Shown piece by piece: positions 18,306 through 26,993 of a stretch of DNA of 64,000 nt. Source of the stretch: [Pasteurella] aerogenes. Lineage in GTDB: Bacteria > Pseudomonadota > Gammaproteobacteria > Enterobacterales > Pasteurellaceae. The DNA lies in the NCBI GenBank assembly GCA_900637275.1, contig LR134362.1, positions 372,001 to 436,000 of the forward strand, written 5' to 3'. Each line of letters begins with the position of its first letter. Position 1 is the stretch's first letter. The notes under the pieces are model-generated. The model saw nothing but the letters and a program-made list of their open reading frames with translations, had not been told where the DNA came from and searched no databases. Both the position numbers and the translations under genes were made by a program.

Positions 18306-18884
18306 TTATTCTTCCGTTACAGTAAATAAATATTCTTCTAATAAATCAATGGCTTCTTGACAGCGATCACGTCGTTGCCGGGTAATTTGGAGATGGTTTG
18401 CTAAACGTTGTTTCTCTTGTTCTGAACGAGCTTGGTAAAATGCCTGTTGATTATTTTCTATTATTTCATTTAGTTGTAATAAGAATTCATAATATTTAGC
18501 TAAGCGCTCTCTTGGCGGTAATTGGTAGAGGGCGTTTTGCACTTGTTGGCGTTCAGAGGCGCGGTTTTTTTGAGCGTTTTGCGTGGCTACTTTAGGTGTG
18601 AAATCTGTCTCTTGGCGCTGTAGGGCGTCGATAAGTGCTTGGCATTGCGCCAATAATTTTTGGCTGTAAAAATCCGTTTGTTGTCGTGCGTTGTCGGATA
18701 AGTTTGCCAGTTGAGTAAGAGTTTGTTCAATTTCGCCGAGGTAATCTTTCAATTGCGCAAAATCTTCACGGAATAAAGTGCGGTCAAATTTAGCTAAGAT
18801 TTGTTGATCCCGCTGATTTTGATAAGGGGAGAAAAGACGTTGCACCTTTTGGCGCAGTTGTTGATGTAGGTTTGAGGTCGGCAT
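18306..18884 (-). CDS. priC: Primosomal replication protein PriC (N'')
   Basis: A 192-residue, Gln/Arg-rich helical protein with the PriC signature LPPRERLAKYYEFL (about 124-137) and the C-terminal RRDRCQEAIDLLEEYL (about 172-187). PriC helps load DnaB at stalled forks independently of PriA-PriB by binding SSB-coated DNA. It is convergent with the upstream methyltransferase-like gene, with only two bases between stops. Downstream of its start (reverse direction) the antiporter gene ends with its own terminator. Confidence 0.85.
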   Translation of the reverse strand: MPTSNLHQQLRQKVQRLFSPYQNQRDQQILAKFDRTLFREDFAQLKDYLGEIEQTLTQLANLSDNARQQTDFYSQKLLAQCQALIDALQRQETDFTPKVATQNAQKNRASERQQVQNALYQLPPRERLAKYYEFLLQLNEIIENNQQAFYQARSEQEKQRLANHLQITRQRRDRCQEAIDLLEEYLFTVTEE

Positions 18885-18910
18885 AAGTTTTGGGTCAAAA
18901 TGTTTATCGA

Positions 18911-18934
18911 AAAGGGACGCTTGCGGCGTCCCTG
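18911..18934 (-). terminator. Terminator after the Na+/H+ antiporter-family gene
   Basis: GGGACGC at 18914-18920 pairs with GCGTCCC at 18926-18932. Read on the reverse strand it is followed by a short T run. It lies just past the stop of the permease gene. Confidence 0.6.
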
Positions 18935-18941
18935 TGTTTTC

Positions 18942-20300
18942 TTAAAGATACATTGCAGCGATCCAACCGAACACTAATAACGGAATATTATAGTGAATAA
19001 AAGTTGGCACTACGGAATCCCAAATATGGTCATGTTTACCGTCCATATTTAAACCTGATGTCGGTCCTAATGTGGAGTCGGATGCCGGGGAGCCCGCATC
19101 ACCTAATGCTGCCGCAACCCCAACGATGGACACCGTAGCAAGCGGCGAAAAACCAACGCTTAAACAAAGCGGCACGTAAATAGAGGTGATGATTGGTACG
19201 GTTGAGAAAGATGAACCAATCCCCATGGTAATAAATAAACCAACCAATAACATTAAGAACGCAGCAAGCCCTTTATTGTCTGCGCCTAAACCTTGGCTAA
19301 AGGTTTCCACTAATTGTGTTACACCACCGGTACCATTGATCACGTTAGCAAAACCGGAGGCGGCAATCATTACGAAACCGATCATTGCCATCAAGCGTAA
19401 ACCTTGTTGGAAAATATCGTTACTTTCTTTTAATTTAAAAATACCACAAGCTGCAAAAATCATTAAACCGGCTAACCCACCGATAATGGTAGAGCTGGTG
19501 AAAAGTTGCAAACCGAAAGTCACAATAATTGCCGCAATGCTGGCGATGACATGAAACGGTTTTATTTTAGCAATATGCGCTTCAATTTCTGCTGTAGTGA
19601 GTTCTGCGTGAGTAGCTGCATATTCTCTAGGTTTGCGATAAGTGATGAAAATGGCTGTTAATAAGCCTAAAATCATCCCGATGACGGGAATTGTCATGGC
19701 AAGTGAGACTTCTCCGACACTTGTCTGTAATCCTAAACTTGCTCCAACTTGGTTGATGTTTTTTACCAAAATACTTTCAATAAAGATTTTACCAAAACCG
19801 ACGGGTAATAGCATATAGGTGGCAGTCAACCCGAAGGTTAAGACACAAGCCACTGCGCGACGGTCTAATTTTAATTTGTTGAAAATCGCAAGTAATGGCG
19901 GAATAACGATAGGAATAAAAGCAATATGTACTGGCAATAAGTTTTGGGAGGAGATGGCAAATAATACCAAAATAGCGAGAATAAAATATTTAAATCCCGC
20001 CATAGAACGCCCGCTTGGCGCGTTTCCTAAACGTTTAATCACTTTGTATGCGAGTAAATCAGTAATACCTGATTTAGAAATGGCGATAGCAAAGGCACCT
20101 AAAATAGCGTAGTTCATCGCTACCTCTGCGCCACCACCTAGACCTCCGGTAAAAGTTTCGATCGTTTTGCTCATTCCAAGTCCGCCAGTTAAGCCCGCGG
20201 TCAACGCAGAAATTACCAAGGCGATAACCACGTTAATGCGTAATAAACTTAATGCGAGCAAGACAATAATGGAAATCACAACAGGGTTGGTTAGTAACAT
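18942..20300 (-). CDS. Na+/H+ antiporter-family permease (YuiF-like)
   Basis: A 452-residue permease with about eleven to twelve membrane segments spread over the whole length. Its sequence belongs to the Na+/H+ antiporter (NhaC-like) / YuiF group, some members of which import histidine or other amino acids. The glycine-rich end GDAGSPASDSTLGPTSGLNMDGKHDHIWD (about 401-429) is characteristic of the group. The ion and substrate are not determined. Its leader carries an unusual 14-bp perfect hairpin at 20342-20386. Confidence 0.75.
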   Translation of the reverse strand: MLLTNPVVISIIVLLALSLLRINVVIALVISALTAGLTGGLGMSKTIETFTGGLGGGAEVAMNYAILGAFAIAISKSGITDLLAYKVIKRLGNAPSGRSMAGFKYFILAILVLFAISSQNLLPVHIAFIPIVIPPLLAIFNKLKLDRRAVACVLTFGLTATYMLLPVGFGKIFIESILVKNINQVGASLGLQTSVGEVSLAMTIPVIGMILGLLTAIFITYRKPREYAATHAELTTAEIEAHIAKIKPFHVIASIAAIIVTFGLQLFTSSTIIGGLAGLMIFAACGIFKLKESNDIFQQGLRLMAMIGFVMIAASGFANVINGTGGVTQLVETFSQGLGADNKGLAAFLMLLVGLFITMGIGSSFSTVPIITSIYVPLCLSVGFSPLATVSIVGVAAALGDAGSPASDSTLGPTSGLNMDGKHDHIWDSVVPTFIHYNIPLLVFGWIAAMYL

Positions 20301-20341
20301 TGTGTATTGTCCTTATAGATTGTTATAAAAATGAAAATACG

Positions 20342-20386
20342 AATGCTGGCTAAATGCTCTTACAACTCTATGATTTAGCCAGCATT
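20342..20386 (-). promoter_or_regulatory. Perfect 14-bp inverted repeat in the leader of the YuiF-like permease
   Basis: AATGCTGGCTAAAT at 20342-20355 is exactly complementary to ATTTAGCCAGCATT at 20373-20386, around a 17-base loop. It lies 42-86 bases before the permease start. No T run follows on either strand, so it is not a normal terminator. It could be an operator, an RNA-stability element or a leader control structure. The function is unknown. Confidence 0.55.
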
Positions 20387-20433
20387 GACTGATTTAATTT
20401 ACCCAAAATAAATTTTTTGTCTAGAAAATTCTG

Positions 20434-20474
20434 AAAAAAGACCGCACTTTATTAAGTGAGATTAAAGTGCGGTC
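20434..20474 (-). terminator. Uptake-signal terminator after glycerate kinase
   Basis: GACCGCACTTTA at 20440-20451 pairs perfectly with TAAAGTGCGGTC at 20463-20474, and a CTTTTTTC run follows on the reverse strand. It closes the gntP-glxK unit. T runs on both sides make it potentially bidirectional. Confidence 0.85.
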
Positions 20475-20480
20475 GTTTTT

Positions 20481-21629
20481 TTATGCATTTTTGTTTAATT
20501 GGGCAAGTTGATATAATCTCGCTACGTTTTGTGCGCAGGAGATGAGATTTTCTCGTCCGTTTTTCAAGGTGCTTTCAAGGTTATCTAGCTGGCGAATAAT
20601 TGGAAAAACTGCATCAATTCCTTTATCGTAAACCACTTCATAATCTTCACGTAGGCAACCGACAATGGCAATCACAGGTTTATTTGCCGTTTTAGCTGCT
20701 AATGCTACACCAACTGGCGTTTTTCCTTGGGCGGTTTGTCCGTCCATTCTTCCTTCGCCGGTAATGACCAAATCGGCATCTTGGAGTTTATCGCTTAATT
20801 GCACTGTATCAAGTACAATATTGACACCGGATTTTAACCGCACTTTGGGCAATAATAATACACCTCCACCCATTCCGCCCGCAGCGCCGGCACCAGCTTG
20901 GTCACGAATGTTTAAGTCTAATTGTGCTTTTACTTGCTGTGCAAAATGTGCTAAGGCTTGATCCAATTGTTTGACCATTTCAGCATTGGCTCCTTTTTGT
21001 GGTCCAAAGATCGCAGATGCACCATTGTCACCACAAAGCGGGTTAGTGACATCACAAGCCACTTCAATTTCTACTTGTTGCAAACGCGGATCGAGTGCGG
21101 AAAGATCAATTTGTTGAATATTGGCTAGGTTTTTTCCACCAAAGCCAATTTCTTGCCCTTGATGATCAAGACAGCGAATGCCTAAGGCTTGCAACATTCC
21201 AACGCCACCATCATTGGTCGCACTTCCGCCGATACCTAAAATGATTTTATTTACCCCAAAATCTAGCGCAGCACGGATAAGTTCTCCTGTACCAAAACTG
21301 GTGGTTAAAAGAGGATTACGCTGATTTAATGGAACTAAATGTAAACCGGAGGCTGCTGCCATTTCGATAATGGCAGTTTGTTTATCTCCGGATAATCCCC
21401 ATGTCGCCATCACTTTATTTCCAAGCGGTGCTGTGACTTCCGTTTGGATGAGTTCTCCTTGAGTTGCATCAACAAGAGATTGTACGGTGCCTTCGCCGCC
21501 ATCAGCCATCGGTACTTTTACGTATTCAGCGTGTGGAAAAATCCGTTTAAATCCGGTTTCAATTGCCTCTGCCACTTCTAATGCAGTGAGGCTTTCTTTA
21601 AAAGAATCCGGGGCAATAATGATTTTCAT
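20481..21629 (-). CDS. glxK: Glycerate 2-kinase (GlxK/GarK family)
   Basis: The 382-residue protein phosphorylates D-glycerate, feeding glyoxylate/tartronate or glucarate breakdown into glycolysis. The N-terminus IIAPDSFKESLTALEVAEAI is the family signature. ADGGEGTVQSLV, GSATNDGGVGMLQALG and DLVITGEGRMDGQT follow along the two lobes. It lies 12 bases after the GntP-type permease, forming a transport-and-kinase pair. The GarK and GlxK names cannot be told apart from sequence alone. Confidence 0.92.
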   Translation of the reverse strand: MKIIIAPDSFKESLTALEVAEAIETGFKRIFPHAEYVKVPMADGGEGTVQSLVDATQGELIQTEVTAPLGNKVMATWGLSGDKQTAIIEMAAASGLHLVPLNQRNPLLTTSFGTGELIRAALDFGVNKIILGIGGSATNDGGVGMLQALGIRCLDHQGQEIGFGGKNLANIQQIDLSALDPRLQQVEIEVACDVTNPLCGDNGASAIFGPQKGANAEMVKQLDQALAHFAQQVKAQLDLNIRDQAGAGAAGGMGGGVLLLPKVRLKSGVNIVLDTVQLSDKLQDADLVITGEGRMDGQTAQGKTPVGVALAAKTANKPVIAIVGCLREDYEVVYDKGIDAVFPIIRQLDNLESTLKNGRENLISCAQNVARLYQLAQLNKNA

Positions 21630-21641
21630 TCTATCTCCTTG

Positions 21642-23018
21642 TTATAACAGCAGCAAAGAAAGTACATAAACAGTTAAGATTCCAACAATACCCATAATAA
21701 ATGTCAAGGTCGTTTGAGTACGATAGCCTTGTTGCGGGGTCATTTTGGTAAAATTAGTGACAACCCAGTAATAACTGTCATTTGCATGAGATACACACAT
21801 TGAACCTGCGGCAATTGCCATAACGGTAAGTGCCGCGGCAATTTCAGAGGTTAAACCGAGTGCATTCATTAAAGAATCAGACGCACTAAACATACCCATA
21901 ATAGAGGCGGTAGTAATGATGGCAACGGTTGAGCTTCCTTGTGCAGTTTTTAAAACTGCTGAAATTAGGAATGGGAAGAAAATGCCTGCGGTACTGATCA
22001 CGTGTGCATTTTGTTTGATGTATTCGACAAAACCGGCTTCCGTAATGACTTTACCTAATACGCCGCCGGCAGCGGTAATAAATAAAATTGGACCGACTAG
22101 TTTCAAGGTATCATTGGTTAACGCATCAAATTCACTTAATTTTTTTGTATTCACCAAAAGGAAGATAGAAAAGATTACCCCAATAGCTAAGGCAATAATC
22201 GGATTCCCTAAGAAATTCATTACATTACCAAGCCCACCTGCTAATCCCATGATTTTACTGATAGAACCCAATGCCATCAGAACAATGGGTACAAAAATTG
22301 GTGCAAGGCTAAGTGTGCCGCTTGGTAAGGTTCCGTATTTTTTGAGCAGCTCCTCATAACTTTGATTAATGACCGTATCTGCTTCTTCATCTGATATCGT
22401 GACTTGTTTACCAATATATTTGGCGAATAAATAACTGGCGAACAAGACCGGAATCGAAACGATAACCCCCATGCCGATCACTAACAAAAGATTGTGGCTA
22501 AGACCAACCGCGCCGGCGGCGGCAATTGGACCTGGTGTTGGAGGAATAAATACGTGAGAGGCATATAGCCCAGCACTTAATGCTACTGCCATGCCCACTG
22601 GATTGGCTGCAATTTTTTTGCGGATAGCTTCTCGAATTGGATTGAGTACCACAAATCCGCTATCACAGAACACCGGAATACCCACGACCCACCCCATAAT
22701 TAGCATCGCTAATTCAGGGCGTTTTTGTCCAACGAGTTTTACTACCATATCTGCTAATTTGAGTGCTGCACCTGTTTTTTCCAATACGGTACCGATAATG
22801 GCGCCAAAAATAATGACAAGACCGATACTTTTAAAAGTTCCGCTAAACCCGTCCCCAATAATCGTTGGAATTTTATTTAGCTCAATGCCGGCTAAAAAGG
22901 CGAGAGCCAAGGATATTGTCATTAAGGCAAGAAATGGATGAACTTTTAGTTTGGCAATCATCCAAATCATTACTATAATAGCAACAATAAAACTGATAAT
23001 CAGTGCAATGCCTGTCAT
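21642..23018 (-). CDS. gntP: GntP-family gluconate/organic-acid permease
   Basis: A 458-residue permease of the GntP family with about twelve to fourteen membrane helices. MGWVVGIPVFCDSGFVVL and HVFIPPTPGPIAAAG are the typical family segments, and the C-terminal SHANDSYYWVVTNF motif is conserved. The family imports gluconate, but some members carry glycerate or other hydroxyacids. The downstream glycerate kinase favours glycerate as substrate; that is inference. A sequence resembling a CRP site (TGTGA-N6-TTGCA) lies about 75 bases upstream, near 23094. Confidence 0.88.
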   Translation of the reverse strand: MTGIALIISFIVAIIVMIWMIAKLKVHPFLALMTISLALAFLAGIELNKIPTIIGDGFSGTFKSIGLVIIFGAIIGTVLEKTGAALKLADMVVKLVGQKRPELAMLIMGWVVGIPVFCDSGFVVLNPIREAIRKKIAANPVGMAVALSAGLYASHVFIPPTPGPIAAAGAVGLSHNLLLVIGMGVIVSIPVLFASYLFAKYIGKQVTISDEEADTVINQSYEELLKKYGTLPSGTLSLAPIFVPIVLMALGSISKIMGLAGGLGNVMNFLGNPIIALAIGVIFSIFLLVNTKKLSEFDALTNDTLKLVGPILFITAAGGVLGKVITEAGFVEYIKQNAHVISTAGIFFPFLISAVLKTAQGSSTVAIITTASIMGMFSASDSLMNALGLTSEIAAALTVMAIAAGSMCVSHANDSYYWVVTNFTKMTPQQGYRTQTTLTFIMGIVGILTVYVLSLLLL

Positions 23019-23208
23019 AATAACCTCCGCATCGTTGAGCTAAAGAAATTGCTATATTTCTATATAATTTACTTAAATTAAACAGAAAAAACTGTGAACT
23101 TAGTTGCATTTTTTGTTTTTCGTTATTAGAATTAGCACTCCTTGTCGTCGCTGAGTTAGAGATCGGCGAACGATGTATTATCAACCACTCGTTTATGAGG
23201 ATTTAATT

Positions 23209-23478
23209 ATGTCTCTAAGTACAGAAAAAAAAGCAGCTATCGTTGCTGAATTTGGTCGTGATGCGAAAGATACTGGTTCTTCAGAAGTGCAAATTGCGTT
23301 ATTAACTGCGCAAATCAACCACTTACAAGCACACTTCTCCGTTCACAAAAAAGACCACCACGGTCGTCGCGGTTTATTACGTATGGTTTCTCGTCGTCGT
23401 AAACTTTTAGATTACTTAAAACGCACTAATCTTGAGCTTTATAATACCACTATCGCTCGTTTAGGTTTACGTCGCTAA
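23209..23478 (+). CDS. rpsO: 30S ribosomal protein S15
   Basis: The 89-residue protein binds the central domain of 16S rRNA and nucleates the platform of the small subunit. TGSSEVQIALLTAQINHLQAH (about 22-42) and HHGRRGLLRMVSRRRKLLDYLK (about 51-72) are diagnostic. The frame is open upstream to 23173, but ATG 23209 with TGAGGA about 10 bases upstream gives the universal length. In E. coli, S15 represses its own mRNA by a pseudoknot at this site; I did not model that here. Confidence 0.98.
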   Translation: MSLSTEKKAAIVAEFGRDAKDTGSSEVQIALLTAQINHLQAHFSVHKKDHHGRRGLLRMVSRRRKLLDYLKRTNLELYNTTIARLGLRR

Positions 23479-23497
23479 TTCAAAGTAATAGCAAATT

Positions 23498-23526
23498 ACG
23501 CCCTCTTGATGAGGGCGTTTTTTTTC
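23498..23526 (+). terminator. Terminator after rpsO
   Basis: ACGCCCTC pairs with GAGGGCGT around a TTGAT loop, followed by eight T residues. Confidence 0.9.
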
Positions 23527-23629
23527 ACTAAATAAATGTAAATGTTATATTTTTGTTAAAAATATTTTGTTTTTGCTTCATTTTTGTGCATAATCGGATT
23601 GAACACTCATCATACAACAGGAGAACGCT

Positions 23630-25393
23630 ATGTATAAAAAAGCAAAAAAATATTTTTTAATTAGTAGTATTGCTGCCGCGCTGACGCTTCCGGTCTCCCT
23701 TGATTTGTTGGCAAATACGCAGCCGACAGCGACCCAATTGGCAGCGCAGCGGTATGACAGTAGTAAGGATATTTTTCATCCGGTATTTAGCAAACAGGGG
23801 ATGGTTGCTTCTGAACAAGAGCTAGCAACGCAAGTCGGGGTTGAGATTTTGCAGCAAGGCGGTAATGCGGTTGATGCTGCAGTGGCGGTTGGTTTTGCTT
23901 TAGCGGTGGTGTTACCGAATGCGGGAAATATTGGTGGCGGCGGTTTTATGGTGTTGCATGATGGGAAAAGCGGAGAGAACTTTACCGTTGATTTTCGCGA
24001 AATGGCGCCGAGCAAAGCTAGTCGAGATATGTATTTGGACGAACAAGGCAATGTGGTGGATGGGAAATCCCTTTATACCCATTTTGCTGTTGGTGTACCG
24101 GGAACCGTAGCGGGAATGGAATATGCCTTGAAAAAATGGGGAACGTTGCCTTTAGAAAAAGTGATGGCACCGGCGATTAAGTTAGCGGAAGAAGGCTTTA
24201 TCGTGAGCAATACTTTGGCGGCAACCTTGCAAGAAGAAACGGAAACCTTGGGTAAATGGGAAAGCAGTAAAAAAATCTTCTTTAAAAATGACCGCCCTTT
24301 AGTGGCTGGGGAACGTTTAGTGCAAGCCGATTTAGCGAATTCGTTGCGCCAAATTGCGCAGCAAGGAGCGAAAGCCTTTTATGAGGGCGAAATTGCTCAA
24401 AAAATTGTCGCTGAGATGGAAAAACATAATGGATTGATTACGTTAGAGGATATGAAAGGTTATCAATCCGTGGAGCGCAAACCGATCGTCGGCGAATATC
24501 GCGGTTATAAAATTGTCACTATGCCGCCTCCAAGTTCCGGCGGGATCCATTTGGTACAAATTTTGAATATGTTGGAGAACTATTCTTTGGCGGATTCTGG
24601 TTCTAATAGTGCCGAAACGATTCATTATTTAGCCGAAACCATGAAGTTGGCATATGCTGATCGTTCGGAATATTTGGGCGATCCGGATTTTGTGAAAATT
24701 CCGGTAACGGGGCTAACTTCCAAAGATTATGCGAAAGAATTAATTAAAGCTATCGACCCGGATAAAGCGCGACCCGCGGCAGAGATTAAACCGGGGAAAC
24801 CTCAACCTTATGAAAGTGATCAAACTACACATTATTCCGTGATGGATAAAGCGGGCAATGCAGTTGCGGTAACCTATACTTTAAATTTGAATTTTGGTAG
24901 CGGTATTGTCGCGGAGGGCACGGGGATTTTGCTGAATAATGAAATGGACGATTTTTCAGCAAAACCGGGTGTGGCAAATGCCTTTGGGTTAATTGGCGGT
25001 GATGCAAATGCGGTGGAAGGGAAAAAACGTCCGCTTTCTTCAATGACACCGACGTTGGTGTTAAAAAATGATAAGCCTTGGTTGGTCACCGGTAGTCCGG
25101 GCGGCGCACGGATTATTACTACCGTCTTGCAAAGTATTTTAAATACGATCGATCATGGAATGAATCCGGCGGAAGCGATTGTGACGCCGCGTGTTCATCA
25201 CCAATGGTTGCCGGATGAATTGCGTGTTGAAGAAGGCTTAAGTCCGGATACGTTGAAATTATTGGTGGAAAGAGGGCATAAAATCAGCGAAAAAGCGCCG
25301 ATGGGACGTATCCAAATTATCCAAGCTTTGGATGATGGATTCTATGGTTATTCCGATCCGCGTAATCCGGATGGTAAAACCCAAGGGTTTTAA
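23630..25393 (+). CDS. ggt: Gamma-glutamyltranspeptidase (glutathione hydrolase)
   Basis: A 587-residue secreted Ntn hydrolase that removes the gamma-glutamyl group from glutathione in the periplasm. A signal peptide covers about residues 1-29 (lysine start, hydrophobic run, then a Leu-Ala-Asn cut region). The precursor is expected to cleave itself before Thr399 of TTHYSV, the new N-terminal nucleophile of the small subunit. Other motifs are GGNAVDAAVAVGFAL (about 82-96), MPPPSSGGIH (about 299-308) and GSPGGARI. Together with gshF further on, it suggests active glutathione turnover. It is not in an operon; a terminator pair follows. Confidence 0.95.
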   Translation: MYKKAKKYFLISSIAAALTLPVSLDLLANTQPTATQLAAQRYDSSKDIFHPVFSKQGMVASEQELATQVGVEILQQGGNAVDAAVAVGFALAVVLPNAGNIGGGGFMVLHDGKSGENFTVDFREMAPSKASRDMYLDEQGNVVDGKSLYTHFAVGVPGTVAGMEYALKKWGTLPLEKVMAPAIKLAEEGFIVSNTLAATLQEETETLGKWESSKKIFFKNDRPLVAGERLVQADLANSLRQIAQQGAKAFYEGEIAQKIVAEMEKHNGLITLEDMKGYQSVERKPIVGEYRGYKIVTMPPPSSGGIHLVQILNMLENYSLADSGSNSAETIHYLAETMKLAYADRSEYLGDPDFVKIPVTGLTSKDYAKELIKAIDPDKARPAAEIKPGKPQPYESDQTTHYSVMDKAGNAVAVTYTLNLNFGSGIVAEGTGILLNNEMDDFSAKPGVANAFGLIGGDANAVEGKKRPLSSMTPTLVLKNDKPWLVTGSPGGARIITTVLQSILNTIDHGMNPAEAIVTPRVHHQWLPDELRVEEGLSPDTLKLLVERGHKISEKAPMGRIQIIQALDDGFYGYSDPRNPDGKTQGF

Positions 25394-25408
25394 TTGATTT
25401 ATCAATAA

Positions 25409-25447
25409 AAAGTGCGGTCAAAAAAAGTAAAATTTTGACCGCACTTT
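25409..25447. terminator. Bidirectional uptake-signal terminator between ggt and lysC
   Basis: AAAGTGCGGTCAAAA at 25409-25423 pairs with TTTTGACCGCACTTT at 25433-25447. The two convergent genes face it from each side. Confidence 0.88.
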
Positions 25448-25475
25448 ATGTTTACATCAAAAGCGTTACCGGCTT

Positions 25476-26828
25476 TTATTCAAACAAGGATTTATGCAAC
25501 GCTCTGACCACTTCATCAGCTTGTTGGCTGTGAACCAGCATACAGATATTATTTGTGCTGGCACCATAGCTGATCATGCGGATATTGTATGGCTCTAATG
25601 TATCAAAAATACGTTTGGCAACACCGGCACTAATGTGCAAATCATTGCCGACCAATGCGACAAGAGAAAGTCCGGTATCGACTTTTACGCTGGACACTTC
25701 GCTTAATTCCGCTAATAAATCGCTGGACAGCAAATCCGCACCAGATGAAGCAGAACCGGTTTTGTCGAGAGTTAAGGCGACGCTCACTTCTGATGTCGTG
25801 ATGGTATCGACAGAGATTTTGTGTTTAGCTAAGATGGCAAACACATTTGCTAAGAATCCTTGCGCGTGCAACATACTTAAGCTAGAAAGGGTGAGTAAGG
25901 TTTGGTCACGACGTAAGGCAATCGCGCGGAAAGTTGGGCGAGGTTGTGGATCGCGAGTAACCCAAGTGCCACCATCTTGTGGCGCTTTGCTTGAACCGAC
26001 AAATACCGGAATATTGCTGCGAACTGCTGGAAGCAAGGTTGCAGGATGTAATACTTTAGCGCCAAAGGTTGCCATTTCGGCGGCTTCGGCAAAGCTCATG
26101 GTATCAATGCGTTGGGCGGCAGGAACGATGCGGGGATCGGTGGTGTAAATACCTGCTACGTCTGTCCAAATTAATACATCTTTGGCGTTTAATACTTCGG
26201 CTAAAAGTGCAGCAGAATAGTCGCTACCGCCGCGCCCTAATGTTGTGGTTTTGCCGCTTGGTTCACGTCCGATAAAACCTTGGGTGATCACTAATTCACC
26301 ACGATCAATTAACGGTTTTAAGATCAAATCGCTATTTTTTTGCGTTTGTTCATCATTTGGTGCGGCTTTACCGAAATTGCTGTTGGTTGCCACCACAGTA
26401 CGTACATCCACCCAAGTTGCATTAGTATTTAATTCGCGTAACACTTGCACGAAAATTAAAGTGGACATCATTTCGCCTTGGCTGATTAATTCATCGGTTA
26501 GCGCCGCAGAGGTGGCAAGGCTTGCCGCTTCCGCTAAAGATTCGATATTTTTTAAAATATGTTCAATTTTATCGCGAACTTGAGAAGCATCTTTTAATTC
26601 ATTTAGGATATTTTCTTGAATTTGGCGAACTTCACCAACCAATTTAGCGCGTTCAACGGCGTCACGACCATTTGCTAAGGCAACTAATAAATTGGTGATC
26701 CCAGCGGAAGCGGATAACACCACTACGCGCGTGTTAGGATCGGCGATAACAATATTGGCACAGGCGGTCATGGCAGCGTGATTGGCAACACTGGTACCAC
26801 CAAATTTGGCAACGGATAGATGAGACAT
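25476..26828 (-). CDS. lysC: Aspartate kinase III (lysine-sensitive type)
   Basis: Aspartokinase phosphorylates aspartate, the first step toward lysine, threonine and methionine. The 450-residue, single-function protein has the kinase domain with KFGGTSVA at the N-terminus (about 8-15) and GFIGREPSGKTTTLGRGGSDYSAA (about 185-208), and C-terminal ACT domains (about 310-450) for feedback inhibition. Overall it resembles LysC rather than ThrA or MetL, which carry a homoserine dehydrogenase domain. ATG 26828 is preferred over TTG 26834; AAGGAAA lies upstream. I see no lysine riboswitch in the short gap before it. Confidence 0.92.
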   Translation of the reverse strand: MSHLSVAKFGGTSVANHAAMTACANIVIADPNTRVVVLSASAGITNLLVALANGRDAVERAKLVGEVRQIQENILNELKDASQVRDKIEHILKNIESLAEAASLATSAALTDELISQGEMMSTLIFVQVLRELNTNATWVDVRTVVATNSNFGKAAPNDEQTQKNSDLILKPLIDRGELVITQGFIGREPSGKTTTLGRGGSDYSAALLAEVLNAKDVLIWTDVAGIYTTDPRIVPAAQRIDTMSFAEAAEMATFGAKVLHPATLLPAVRSNIPVFVGSSKAPQDGGTWVTRDPQPRPTFRAIALRRDQTLLTLSSLSMLHAQGFLANVFAILAKHKISVDTITTSEVSVALTLDKTGSASSGADLLSSDLLAELSEVSSVKVDTGLSLVALVGNDLHISAGVAKRIFDTLEPYNIRMISYGASTNNICMLVHSQQADEVVRALHKSLFE

Positions 26829-26920
26829 AGTCAATTTCCTTTTTGTTTAAGTTGAATGTTGTGTTTGCTATAGAAATAACGATTTAGCTTAACATTGTCA
26901 AATAAAATTTTAGAAAAAAT

Positions 26921-26957
26921 AAATCTAAACCAAATTTTTCTTATTCGGTTTAGATTT
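26921..26957 (-). terminator. Terminator after proA
   Basis: AAATCTAAACC at 26921-26931 pairs with GGTTTAGATTT at 26947-26957. On the reverse strand it is followed by ATTTTTTCT. Confidence 0.75.
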
Positions 26958-26993
26958 TGTACAAAATAATGGCAGTTTGGCGTGGAAAAGTGC

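Noticed and set aside
26829..26993. Lysine riboswitch before lysC
   Set aside because: Only 165 bases lie between proA and lysC, and they are largely taken by the proA terminator. I see none of the multi-helix L-box features.
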